A stretch of DNA of 14,605 bases, taken from the NCBI GenBank assembly GCA_031255395.1, contig JAIRSQ010000106.1, positions 1 through 14,605 on the forward strand, in the 5' to 3' direction. A model generated the notes under the pieces. It ran no database searches and was not told where the DNA came from. It saw only the letters and a list, made by a program, of their open reading frames with translations. Every line of letters starts with the position of its first letter. Position 1 is the stretch's first letter. This stretch comes from Spirochaetaceae bacterium. GTDB taxonomy: Bacteria > Spirochaetota > Spirochaetia > Treponematales > Breznakiellaceae. This document shows positions 1 through 7,044 of the stretch, piece after piece. The translations under genes and the position numbers were made by a program.

Positions 1-1296
1 GGCGGCGCGCACGAAGCTGTCCAAATCCCGCTTTCCGGCGGATGGCGGACAATTTGACGGGTCGCTTATCACGCCGGAAACCGCCGAGGCCGCCGCCGTC
101 TGTGCCGAAACAAGGTAGACTCCCGCGTCAGTCGAGCCGCTCCTGCCCTTGAAGTTACGGTTAAACGTGCGCAGGCTCACGCCGCCCGATTTCGGAGCGA
201 AGCCCATGCCGATGCAGGGACCGCACGCGCTCTCCAACAACCGAAAGCCGGCGCGTATAAGGCTGTTAAGTATGCCGGATTCTCCTGCGGCAAGCAATGT
301 CGTCCGGCTGCCGCAGGCGAGGGCCGCAGAGACATCTGGATGGACAACGCTCCCGGCAACTGTCTCCGCCGCCGCCGCAAGGTCGTCTATAGACGAGTTT
401 GTGCAGGAACCTATCACGATCTGATCCGCCTTTATGCCCGCCAGTTCCGCCACAGGCCTAACGTTGTCCGGCGAATGGGGGCAGGCGGCGGCGGGGCGCA
501 GCGCGGAAAGGTCTATGTCTATCACGCGGTCGTAGTCCGCCCCCTCGTCAGCGACAAGCTCGCGCCACGCGCCGGAGCGCCCGTGATCGGCCAAAAACCG
601 TTTTGTTCGCTCGTCTGAGGGAAATATCGAGGATGTGGCGCCCAGTTCAGCCCCCATGTTCGTGATAGTCGCTCGTTCCGTCACGGAAAGCGAGGAGACG
701 CCTTCGCCAAAATACTCGTACACGGTTCCTACGCCGCCCTTCACCGTTTCCCGCCTAAGCAGTTCAAGTATCACGTCCTTTGCAGCGACGCCGTTTTTAA
801 GGCTGCCGGAAAGCCGCACTCCCGCCACGCGGGGACGCGCTATGCGGAACGCTCCGCCGGCCATCGCCACGGCGACATCGAGGCCGCCCGCGCCCATTGC
901 AAACATTCCGAGTCCTCCGGCGGTCGGCGTATGTGAGTCTGAACCGAGCAGTGTCTTCCCCGGCTCCCCGAAGCGTTCAAGATGAACCTGGTGGCAGATG
1001 CCGTTTCCCGGCCTCGAAAACCATATACCGTACCTTGCCGCCACGGTTTGCAGGTAGCGGTGGTCGTCCGCGTTCCTGTGGTCCTGTTGCAGCGTGTTAT
1101 GGTCGACATAGGACACGGAAAGCTCTGTCCTTACGCGGTCTATTCCAAGCGTCTCGAACTGGAGGTACGCCATCGTTCCTGTAGCGTCCTGCGTCAGCGT
1201 TTGGTCTATCCTGACGGCGACGCTTTCACTGGCGGTCGCGCAGTCGCCTTCGGCAAGATGGTCGCGTATTATTTTTTCAGTAAGCGTCAATTTCAT
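1..1296 (-). CDS. Aconitate hydratase, Aquifex-type (3' end outside window)
   Basis: This gene encodes aconitase, the [4Fe-4S] enzyme that interconverts citrate and isocitrate in the cytoplasm. Reading from 1296 down, 432 codons stay open to base 1 and the stop lies outside the window. The N-terminus MKLTLTEKIIRDHL, the segment IDQTLTQDATGTMAYLQFE (about residues 30-48) and SYVDHNTLQ resemble the short Aquifex-type aconitase group as I recall it. The substrate motif DSHTPT is near residues 119-124. Cluster ligands are seen in GSCTNSS (about 294-300) and ACGPCIGMG (about 357-365). The family is about 640 residues long, so roughly two thirds is present. The ATG overlaps the stop of the upstream DNA glycosylase gene as ATGA, which points to co-transcription and translational coupling. 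The related homoaconitase/LeuC family is less likely because of the TQDATGTMAYLQFE signature. I gave no symbol because acnA and acnB are different subtypes. Confidence 0.9.
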   Translation of the reverse strand, partial: MKLTLTEKIIRDHLAEGDCATASESVAVRIDQTLTQDATGTMAYLQFETLGIDRVRTELSVSYVDHNTLQQDHRNADDHRYLQTVAARYGIWFSRPGNGICHQVHLERFGEPGKTLLGSDSHTPTAGGLGMFAMGAGGLDVAVAMAGGAFRIARPRVAGVRLSGSLKNGVAAKDVILELLRRETVKGGVGTVYEYFGEGVSSLSVTERATITNMGAELGATSSIFPSDERTKRFLADHGRSGAWRELVADEGADYDRVIDIDLSALRPAAACPHSPDNVRPVAELAGIKADQIVIGSCTNSSIDDLAAAAETVAGSVVHPDVSAALACGSRTTLLAAGESGILNSLIRAGFRLLESACGPCIGMGFAPKSGGVSLRTFNRNFKGRSGSTDAGVYLVSAQTAAASAVSGVISDPSNCPPSAGKRDLDSFVRAA

Positions 1297-1778
1297 AACT
1301 GGTCTGTCCTTAACGCCGCGTAACGCCCGCAAAGCTCAGCGAACGACATACGGCAATTAGCGGGGCTTGTCGACGGGAGCGGCACTGCGGCGATGCCCGT
1401 CTCGCGGGCGCTGAATTTTGTGTACAGTGTATACGCTTTTTTCCCCGTAGTATATACGCGCCGTATCTTTGTCCGGCCAAGCAACGGCAAAAAACTGTTG
1501 CAGACGGGGTTTTTAATCTTGCTGTCCGCCGCGCCTTCGATTTCGCACGAGGCCAGCACGTCCCAGACCGCTATATGGTTTTCGAGGGCGAGGCGTTTTC
1601 TGTCCTCCGTTGAAACGGGGAACGGCGCGCCAAAAACAGCCGCCAGAGCCGCCCAAAAGCGGTTTCTGGGGTGTCCGTAGTAGAAGCCAGCCTTGCGGGA
1701 GGCGGGTGAGGGCACAGTCCCTAGCACGAGCGCGACGCAGTCCGCATCGTACAGAGGTTCAAACGGGTGTATCAGCAT
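1293..1778 (-). CDS. Hypoxanthine-DNA (deoxyinosine) glycosylase, UDG superfamily
   Basis: A 161-residue protein of the uracil-DNA glycosylase superfamily, most like the family 6 hypoxanthine-DNA glycosylases that remove deaminated adenine in base excision repair. Motif I is GTVPSP (residues 20-25), followed by the very typical YYGHPRNRFW (33-42). The second active-site loop is LPSTSPAN (134-141). Length fits the family (about 160). The ATG at 1778 gives the expected N-terminus running into the VALVLGT strand. No strong Shine-Dalgarno sequence is visible before it. The stop overlaps the aconitase start by ATGA, an unusual repair-metabolism pairing. Mug (mismatch-specific UDG) is a relative, but the YYGHPRNRFW form is characteristic of the deoxyinosine group. 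Substrate preference is inferred from family only. Confidence 0.85.
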   Translation of the reverse strand: MLIHPFEPLYDADCVALVLGTVPSPASRKAGFYYGHPRNRFWAALAAVFGAPFPVSTEDRKRLALENHIAVWDVLASCEIEGAADSKIKNPVCNSFLPLLGRTKIRRVYTTGKKAYTLYTKFSARETGIAAVPLPSTSPANCRMSFAELCGRYAALRTDQL

Positions 1779-1806
1779 GATTCACAGTACACCGCGCGGC
1801 TCCGCA

Positions 1807-1854
1807 ATTGCGAGCGTCCTCGCGCTGGATTGCTTTGCCCTGCGGACTCGCAAT
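1807..1854. repeat. Palindromic intergenic repeat
   Basis: The arms ATTGCGAG (1807-1814) and CTCGCAAT (1847-1854) form an 8-base inverted repeat around a segment containing CTGGATTGCTTTGCCC. This resembles the dispersed bacterial elements built on 'CGTCATTGCGAG ... GAAGCAATCCAG'. It occupies the gap between pepF and the glycosylase gene. Immediately right of it (about 1881-1920) lie short reiterated AATTG/CAATT words, which may belong to the same mosaic. Confidence 0.55.
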
Positions 1855-1927
1855 GACGACCGCCGGGACGACTCGCAACTTCTAATTGCCATCATTCCCA
1901 ATTGCTCATTGTTAATTGACTGTCGCC

Positions 1928-1962
1928 GTTATTTGCGGTACGTTGCTTTTATGCCAAATAAC
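1928..1962. repeat. Inverted repeat just after pepF stop
   Basis: GTTATTTG (1928-1935) and CAAATAAC (1955-1962) are perfect 8-base arms around 19 bases, starting about 10 bases past the pepF stop on the minus strand. It could fold in the pepF 3' end and slow transcription or protect the mRNA. There is no T-run after the second arm, so it is not a clear intrinsic terminator. Confidence 0.35.
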
Positions 1963-1972
1963 TGCGCGGCGT

Positions 1973-3790
1973 CTATGCAGGAGATGCCAGCAGCGTTTCC
2001 AGATCGTTTACCAGCTTTTCAAACACGCCGCAAGCGGCCTTCACGGGGGCGCTGTCCGACATATCCACGCCTGCCAGTTTTAGGCTGTCGATAGGGAAGC
2101 GTGAACCGCCTGATTTCAGGAACGCAAAATAATCGTTCCGCTCAGTTTCGCCGCCGCTTAAAACCCGTTCCGCAAGGGCCAAAGACGCCGATATGCCTGT
2201 CGAATATTTGTAAACATAAAAGGCGTTGTAAAAATGCGGGATGCGCAGCCCTTCAAGATCGCTTTCCGCCTCCAACTTCATGCCGGGGCCGAAGTATTTT
2301 TCGAGCAACAGGCGGTACTCCGAGCGTAAAACATCCGCGGTGAGCGGCGTTCCGCCCTCTTCCAGTTCGTGGGTACGTTTTTCATACTCGGCGAACATCG
2401 TTTGGCGGTACAGCGTAGCAAGAATGTCGTCCGCGCGCTTTTGGACTATATAAAGTTTAAGATCTTTCGTGGCGGCGGTATCCCGCAGATAGCGGTACAG
2501 CAGTTCCTCGTTGAAGGTACTGGCGACCTCCGCCTCGAAAATGGCGTAACGGTAATGAGCGAACGGGTTGTTTCTGGCGGAATACCACGAATGCATCGAA
2601 TGGCCGCCCTCGTGCGCCAGCGTAAACACGTCGCGTATGGAATCTTCTTTGTAATTCATCAGGATATATGGATCGCCCGAAAAACTTCCGGCGGAAAAAG
2701 CGCCGCTCCGTTTGCACTTGTTTTCGTAGCGGTCGGCCCAGCGTCCCAAAAGTCCGTTCCGCAACGTATCGACATACTCGTCGCCCAAAGGCGATAACGC
2801 CTGCGATATCAGATCAACCGCCTCGTTCCAGTCTGTCCGCTTGAAAGCGGCGTCCTTATTTGCGCCGGCGATCGGGGCGTAAACGTCCCAGTGCCGCAAC
2901 TCGTCCAACATCAAAAGCCGCCGGCGCAGATCGTAATAACGGTGAAGCGGGACAAGATTGCCGGTTACCGTATCGATAAGGTTGTCGTAAACGGCCGTAT
3001 CCACGTTGTCGGGAAAGAGCGCGGCCTCTCGCGCCGATTTGAAGCCCCGGACACGCGCCTGTATAGCGTCCTTCTTGACGGAGCCGCCGTAAAGAGCGGC
3101 AAGAGTCGTCTTGTGTCCCTCGAAACTGGAATAAAACTGCTTGTACGCCCGCTCGCGCAACCCCCTGTCGGGATTTTCCATGAAAACCGTCCATGTTGAC
3201 TGCGAGAGCGGCAACGTCCCGCCAGGCGTTTCCAGCGTTCCAAAATCTATATCGACATTTGTCAGCACAGAAAATGTCTCGCCCGTTATCTGGCTCGCTT
3301 CGCTGTGAAGAGCGATTATTCGTTCCTCTTTTTCGCTTAAAATATAGGGCTTCCAGCGCAAAATCCGCAGCAACAGTATCCTGTATTCGGCAAACCGCCC
3401 GTCGTCCAAGAAATCGCTCATGAGCGGGTCGGGTATGGATTGAATTTCGGGGTTTGCCCACGCGAGCGCTGTCTGCGCCTCAGCCTGCGCGATCAAAAAG
3501 CGTCCCGTCATCGCCCGTCCTTCGTTAGCGCCCTCGTCTTCGCACTGTCTGAGCTCGCTATAGTACGCCAGTCGCTCCTCCAGTATTCCGAAACCGCGGC
3601 TGAACTCCATGAACGCGAGCAATGTCCCGCCCTCTGCCAGTTTGCCCTTAAACGACGGTATTCTCTCCGCCATCTTTTTATACTCCGTCAGCCCCGCAGC
3701 CCATGCCGCATCGTCCGCGTACAGCTTCGACAGGTCCCAAGTATCCGCCTTAGCCGCGCCGGAACGCGCCGGTATTTCCTTGTTCCGCAT
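1973..3790 (-). CDS. pepF: Oligoendopeptidase F, M3B family zinc metallopeptidase
   Basis: A cytoplasmic zinc peptidase of 605 residues, the usual size for the M3B oligoendopeptidases, which degrade short peptides. The zinc site is AHEGGHSMHS: HEGGH at residues 393-397 gives two His ligands and the catalytic Glu. The third ligand is probably the Glu in FEAEVASTFNE (about 419-427). The N-terminal part carries the family pattern WDLSKLY (18-24) and the mid-region GFKSAREAALFPDNV (249-263). No signal peptide or membrane segment is seen. The ATG at 3790 fits family N-termini, but no Shine-Dalgarno sequence precedes it. A possible promoter would start the mRNA almost at the ATG, so the message may be leaderless. 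It stands alone between tRNA-Leu and a repeat. Upstream G7 and G13 tracts could make its expression variable. Confidence 0.93.
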   Translation of the reverse strand: MRNKEIPARSGAAKADTWDLSKLYADDAAWAAGLTEYKKMAERIPSFKGKLAEGGTLLAFMEFSRGFGILEERLAYYSELRQCEDEGANEGRAMTGRFLIAQAEAQTALAWANPEIQSIPDPLMSDFLDDGRFAEYRILLLRILRWKPYILSEKEERIIALHSEASQITGETFSVLTNVDIDFGTLETPGGTLPLSQSTWTVFMENPDRGLRERAYKQFYSSFEGHKTTLAALYGGSVKKDAIQARVRGFKSAREAALFPDNVDTAVYDNLIDTVTGNLVPLHRYYDLRRRLLMLDELRHWDVYAPIAGANKDAAFKRTDWNEAVDLISQALSPLGDEYVDTLRNGLLGRWADRYENKCKRSGAFSAGSFSGDPYILMNYKEDSIRDVFTLAHEGGHSMHSWYSARNNPFAHYRYAIFEAEVASTFNEELLYRYLRDTAATKDLKLYIVQKRADDILATLYRQTMFAEYEKRTHELEEGGTPLTADVLRSEYRLLLEKYFGPGMKLEAESDLEGLRIPHFYNAFYVYKYSTGISASLALAERVLSGGETERNDYFAFLKSGGSRFPIDSLKLAGVDMSDSAPVKAACGVFEKLVNDLETLLASPA

Positions 3791-3796
3791 AAAGCT

Positions 3797-3825
3797 AATG
3801 TAGCGTAAAAATAGATAACTTGTAA
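3797..3825 (-). promoter_or_regulatory. Weak candidate pepF promoter
   Basis: On the minus strand TTACAA (3825-3820) is followed after 17 bases by TACATT (3802-3797), only 6 bases before the pepF ATG. Match to the sigma-70 consensus is modest (3/6 and 4/6). If used, the transcript would begin near the start codon. The G7 tract starts about 20 bases upstream of the -35 element. Confidence 0.25.
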
Positions 3826-3845
3826 GGGACGCTCAATGCGTTCAC

Positions 3846-3869
3846 GGGGGGGAAGAGGGGGGGGGGGGG
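3846..3869. repeat. Two poly-G tracts (G7 and G13)
   Basis: G7 at 3846-3852, then AAGA, then G13 at 3857-3869. On the minus strand these are C-runs beginning two bases after the tRNA-Leu discriminator base and ending about 55 bases before the pepF start. Tracts of this length are prone to slipped-strand length change and to sequencing error, so the exact count should be treated as uncertain. Confidence 0.9.
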
Positions 3870-3870
3870 A

Positions 3871-3954
3871 TGCCCAGAAGAAGACTCGAACTTCCATGCT
3901 TTTGAAGGCACTGGTACCTGAAACCAGCGTGTCTACCAATTCCACCATCTGGGC
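3871..3954 (-). tRNA. tRNA-Leu (anticodon CAG)
   Basis: Reading the minus strand, acceptor arms GCCCAGA and TCTGGGC pair over 7 bp with discriminator A at 3871. The D-loop region GAATTGGTAGACAC is the leucine type. The anticodon stem CTGGT/ACCAG holds loop TTCAGGT with anticodon CAG (3920-3918), reading CUG codons. A long variable arm (about TGCCTTCAAAAGCAT) marks a class II tRNA. The T-arm is GGAAG/CTTCT around TTCGAGT. CCA is not encoded; a C-tract follows. Confidence 0.96.
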
Positions 3955-3975
3955 GCAGAGTTGATGTTTTTCAAC

Positions 3976-4002
3976 GGTATACGAAAACGATTCTTTGGTC
4001 AA
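3976..4002 (-). promoter_or_regulatory. Candidate tRNA-Leu promoter
   Basis: On the minus strand TTGACC (4002-3997) and TATACC (3981-3976) are 15 bases apart, ending 21 bases before the tRNA 5' end. The spacing is short for sigma-70, so this is tentative. A small inverted repeat GTTGA/TCAAC (3975-3960) lies in the precursor leader. Confidence 0.4.
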
Positions 4003-4033
4003 GAGGGAGCGTCGAAGAATGTCATGCCGTTAT

Positions 4034-4056
4034 CGCGACGGGCACCGCCCATCGCG
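4034..4056 (-). terminator. Strong hairpin after the lsrR-lsrK-cupin unit
   Basis: CGCGACGGGC (4034-4043), loop ACC, GCCCATCGCG (4047-4056) form a 10-bp stem in minus-strand RNA, with one G-U wobble. It lies 64 bases after the cupin stop and before the tRNA promoter, where the operon would be expected to end. No T-run follows on either strand, so it may be a processing or pausing hairpin rather than a classical intrinsic terminator. Confidence 0.4.
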
Positions 4057-4119
4057 GGTACGTGACAGCGCACGCCGCGAACACTCCGCGTAATCGGCAA
4101 AAATCCGCAGACAGTCTCC

Positions 4120-4464
4120 TTAGCCCCTATCCACCTCGATTTTGTCGGACGGCCGGTACGGGGCAAGGCAGGCGGTCATTTTGACAGGCGCGGCGGACGT
4201 GTTGACAATATAATGTACCTCGCCCGGCTCGATATGGATGAACTGCCCTTTGACTAGCGTGTGCTTCACGCTGTCAACGTATATATCGACCGTTCCTTCA
4301 AGGATATAAAAATTTTCCTCCATCACCTCGTGGTAATGGGCGGCAAAATCACTGCCCGGCATGAACTGCACGACTGCAAAATTCATGCGCGGCCCCTGCA
4401 TCAGGTACTTGGGGCCGTTATCCCCGAACCGGTACTCTTTGGTTGTCTCGTCAACGATAAACAT
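4120..4464 (-). CDS. Small single-domain cupin, last gene of the lsr minus-strand unit
   Basis: A 114-residue one-domain cupin with intact metal-site motifs. Motif 1 is in GSDFAAHYHEVMEENFYILEG (residues 37-57), giving His43, His45 and Glu50. Motif 2 is PGEVHYIVN (80-88), giving His84. The ATG at 4464 was chosen because AAGGAG sits 6 bases before it; a longer reading to 4509 has no such site and would overlap the lsrK end. It starts 23 bases after the lsrK stop, so it is very likely co-transcribed with lsrR and lsrK. Small cupins can be isomerases, dioxygenases or sugar-binding proteins, so the reaction cannot be read from sequence. Since no LsrG is present, an isomerase acting on phosphorylated AI-2 is a reasonable but unproven guess. 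No signal peptide. Confidence 0.85.
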   Translation of the reverse strand: MFIVDETTKEYRFGDNGPKYLMQGPRMNFAVVQFMPGSDFAAHYHEVMEENFYILEGTVDIYVDSVKHTLVKGQFIHIEPGEVHYIVNTSAAPVKMTACLAPYRPSDKIEVDRG

Positions 4465-4487
4465 AATTTCTCCTTGGAGCGCCGCAA

Positions 4488-6050
4488 TTACAGGCCGGGC
4501 GCGCGCCACATATACTTTGTTACGCCTCTGTCGCTCAATTCAAGTTGAGCGGCGTACGCTTTCCGCCAAGTTGCCTCCGCGTCGGCATACACGGCGCGGT
4601 TTTCGGCGTTGGGCGTAAACTCGCGCTCTATTTTGACAAGTTTTCGAGCGCTCGTCTTTATGTCGTTAAAAAGACCGACCCCGAATCCCGCAAGAATGGC
4701 CGCGCCAAGAGCGGTCGCCTCTTTTACAATGGGAACGCGGACGGGAATCCCCAGAACGTCGGAGAGTATCTGCGCCCAAAGTCCGCTCTTGGCCGCGCCG
4801 CCCGCAAAGACAACGCTGTCCGGCCTTCCGCCGATCGCCCGCTCAACCAGATCAACGTGTCCGAGCGTTACAAGCGCGGCGTTCTCCATGATGGCGCGGT
4901 AGAACGTGAATCTGTTGAATTTTTCCGCGTCAAGCGCGAAGTTAAGGAATGAGGGTGAGGCGTGCCGCCAGGCTATGTAGTTCATAACGTCCGAGAACGC
5001 GCAGATAAGGCCGTGACTGCCCGCCGGTATCCTCTCCGCCTCGCTGTCAAGCAGGGCGTAGGGATCGCAGCCCCGCTCCGCAGCGCGGCGTTTTTCTTCT
5101 TCGCAGAAGCCATCGCGATACCAGCGCATCACAAGGCCGGGGTTAAAGGCGAGTGCCTCGTACTGCCATAGTGACGGGAGCGCGTGGCAGTTCACGCGGA
5201 CATCGTATTTGGGCGAGGGTTTTCCGGCGTCCGTGTTGAACTCGTACTGCCAGAAACTGCCGCCGAAGACCGCCGCCTCGTTCACGCCGGTAACGCCGAC
5301 ACCGATGGTTCCGAGTTGGCAGTCGCCACCGCCCGTAACTAGGGGCGTACCCGCCGCAAGACCGGTTTCCGCCGCCGCTGCGGCGGAAACCTTTGCCACC
5401 GCCGTCCCGCACTCGACCGCGTCCGGAAATATATCGTCCCGCAGGCCGCACCGTTTTGCGATGCTCCTGTCCCAGCGGCGGGTCTTTAGGTCGAAAAGGC
5501 CGGTGGTGGAGCCGTTGCTAGGTTCCACGGCGAGCGTGCCGGACAGCCGGTAGATGAGCCAGTCGTTGAACATCCCGATACGGGCAGTCCTTTCGTACAG
5601 TTCCGGCGTCTTGCTCTTTACCCAGAGCAGGCGGGGCAGGGCGCCTAGCGCGAAGGTCTGCCCGGATTCCATGTATAGTTCTTCTTCTAAGCCGGGATAC
5701 AGGCGTTTCAGCTCGCCGACCTCGTCTCCGCTACGCGAATCGACATTGGCGCAGGCCCAAATTTCACGGCCGGAGCCGTCGTAAAGAACGATGCCTTCCC
5801 GCATGCAGGTGGTCGAGACTGCGGCAACGTTTTCTGGCTTTATGCCGGTTCTGTCGAACGCCTCTCGTATGCATGCGCAGGCCAGAGCCCAGTTTGTCGT
5901 CCAGTCGAAATCCATGCTGCCGGGGTAGCGCGGGTCGGCGCGGTGGCTCCATTCCCGTTGGCCGCAGCCAAGCTGGTTGCCGTCCGTGTCGAAAATCACG
6001 GCCCGGACGCTTCCCGTGCCCTCGTCTACCGCCATCAAATAATCCGCCAT
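4488..6050 (-). CDS. lsrK: Autoinducer-2 kinase LsrK (FGGY family)
   Basis: This kinase phosphorylates imported AI-2 (DPD) in the cytoplasm, giving the phospho-signal that inactivates LsrR. It is 520 residues long, close to E. coli LsrK (about 530). It resembles that protein from end to end: YLMAVDEGTGSVRAVIFD (4-21), MREGIVLYDGSGREIWACAN (83-102), the catalytic region VTGGGDCQLG (238-247, Asp243 as likely base), FAGGAAKSGLWAQILSDV (415-432) and the C-terminal WRAPGL. Such end-to-end likeness favours LsrK over xylulose or glycerol kinases. The ATG at 6050 follows GGAGGG at good spacing; upstream codons to 6089 are not supported and would overlap lsrR. It begins 28 bases after the lsrR stop. 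It is GC-rich (one hand-counted line about 72%). Confidence 0.92.
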   Translation of the reverse strand: MADYLMAVDEGTGSVRAVIFDTDGNQLGCGQREWSHRADPRYPGSMDFDWTTNWALACACIREAFDRTGIKPENVAAVSTTCMREGIVLYDGSGREIWACANVDSRSGDEVGELKRLYPGLEEELYMESGQTFALGALPRLLWVKSKTPELYERTARIGMFNDWLIYRLSGTLAVEPSNGSTTGLFDLKTRRWDRSIAKRCGLRDDIFPDAVECGTAVAKVSAAAAAETGLAAGTPLVTGGGDCQLGTIGVGVTGVNEAAVFGGSFWQYEFNTDAGKPSPKYDVRVNCHALPSLWQYEALAFNPGLVMRWYRDGFCEEEKRRAAERGCDPYALLDSEAERIPAGSHGLICAFSDVMNYIAWRHASPSFLNFALDAEKFNRFTFYRAIMENAALVTLGHVDLVERAIGGRPDSVVFAGGAAKSGLWAQILSDVLGIPVRVPIVKEATALGAAILAGFGVGLFNDIKTSARKLVKIEREFTPNAENRAVYADAEATWRKAYAAQLELSDRGVTKYMWRAPGL

Positions 6051-6078
6051 TTTAACCCTCCTCGCCGTTTTTCGTATC

Positions 6079-6993
6079 TCAGCCCGCAAGCCGTTTGCCG
6101 GTATCCTCGCTAGTAATCAACGTATCGATGTACCCATAGGACAGGCAGCCCCTGATCGCCGCCAGTTTCTCCCTGCCGGCGGCAACGCCGACAACGTTGG
6201 ACAGCGTTTTGATCAACGAAAGCGGCGCGCTTATCAGCCGGTCCTCGAATCGCGCGGCGAGAGCGTTGCCGCGCTCGTCAAAATAATGGCACAGAATATC
6301 GCCAGCTGCCCCCTGCATCCGCAGTTGCACAAGATCGTTCTTCGACAGCATGCCCGTTTTCAGGATGGTCGCCTCGTCGTTCATGCCGCCAATGCCAAGT
6401 ATCGTGAAAGCCGCCAGCGGGATCATCTGAAAAATCTCTTTTACCTGCGGCTCGCAGTTAATCGCGTCCGCCGTTTCCTTAGATGACACGATTAGCGGAG
6501 CCGGTATCAGAAACAGGCGGGCGTTAAAAACATTCGACCTTGCGTTGGGCAGGTATATGCTCACGCCGCCCGTCAGCGAGATGAACGAGACGGGCTTTTC
6601 CGCTATCTTGGCAAGATGATTCAGCGTCTTGCCCGCCGTGTCCCCGTAACCTATGTTGATGAAGGCGTCCGGCGGCATCCGGTTCGCTATGTACATGGCA
6701 GCCGCCTCCGCTACGGCGTCGTTTACGGCGGCTATCCCGGCATCCGGCGCGACAGGTATCACAAAGGCGTCCTTAAGGCCGTAACGCTCCATCAACTGTT
6801 TCTCGATGTTCATCCGGCGCTCGCTGTTCTCGCGTAGCTTGAACCGCACCGCGCCTGTCGCCGTGGCCTTGTCCAGAAGCCTGATGACGCGCATTCGGGA
6901 AACCCCCAGCAGTCCCGAAATCTCCTGCTGGGTTTTTTTTCCCATGAAGTAGTACCAAGCGGCCCTGGTCAGCAACTCTTCTTCAAAATCCAT
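6079..6993 (-). CDS. lsrR: LsrR-type transcriptional regulator (SorC/DeoR family)
   Basis: A 304-residue repressor that, by family, binds operators as an oligomer and lets go on binding phosphorylated AI-2. The N-terminal helix-turn-helix is TQQEISGLLGVSRMRVIRLL (residues 21-40), preceded by AAWYYFMGKK. The sugar-phosphate domain has IGYGDTAGKTL (114-124), SLTGGVSIY (139-147), ILGIGGMNDEATILKTG, GAAGDILCHYFDERG and the C-terminal YGYIDTLITSEDTGKRL, all parallel to E. coli LsrR. The ATG at 6993 was chosen because it sits just behind a good promoter (7016-7044) and gives the family N-terminus; longer readings to 7212 run back through that promoter into the upstream gene. The Shine-Dalgarno site is weak (GGAAC). 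Likely operator sequences lie over its own start site. Confidence 0.9.
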   Translation of the reverse strand: MDFEEELLTRAAWYYFMGKKTQQEISGLLGVSRMRVIRLLDKATATGAVRFKLRENSERRMNIEKQLMERYGLKDAFVIPVAPDAGIAAVNDAVAEAAAMYIANRMPPDAFINIGYGDTAGKTLNHLAKIAEKPVSFISLTGGVSIYLPNARSNVFNARLFLIPAPLIVSSKETADAINCEPQVKEIFQMIPLAAFTILGIGGMNDEATILKTGMLSKNDLVQLRMQGAAGDILCHYFDERGNALAARFEDRLISAPLSLIKTLSNVVGVAAGREKLAAIRGCLSYGYIDTLITSEDTGKRLAG

Positions 6994-7015
6994 GCGACGT
7001 TCCGATGAATGAACA

Positions 7016-7044
7016 ATTATATGATAAATACACTTTTGTTTCAA
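7016..7044 (-). promoter_or_regulatory. Internal promoter for lsrR-lsrK-cupin
   Basis: On the minus strand TTGAAA (7044-7039), exactly 17 bases, then TATAAT (7021-7016). The -35 overlaps the stop of the isomerase-like gene. The start site would be near 7009, leaving a leader of about 16 bases before lsrR. TGTTCA (7015-7010) directly follows the -10 and could be a repressor half-site. Confidence 0.7.

Noticed and set aside
3688..4002. Minus-strand open frame of 104 codons across tRNA-Leu
   Set aside because: It translates the tRNA gene and the poly-C tract and is not a protein gene.
4465..4509. Earlier start for the small cupin at 4509
   Set aside because: It overlaps the lsrK 3' end; the ATG at 4464 has a good AAGGAG site.
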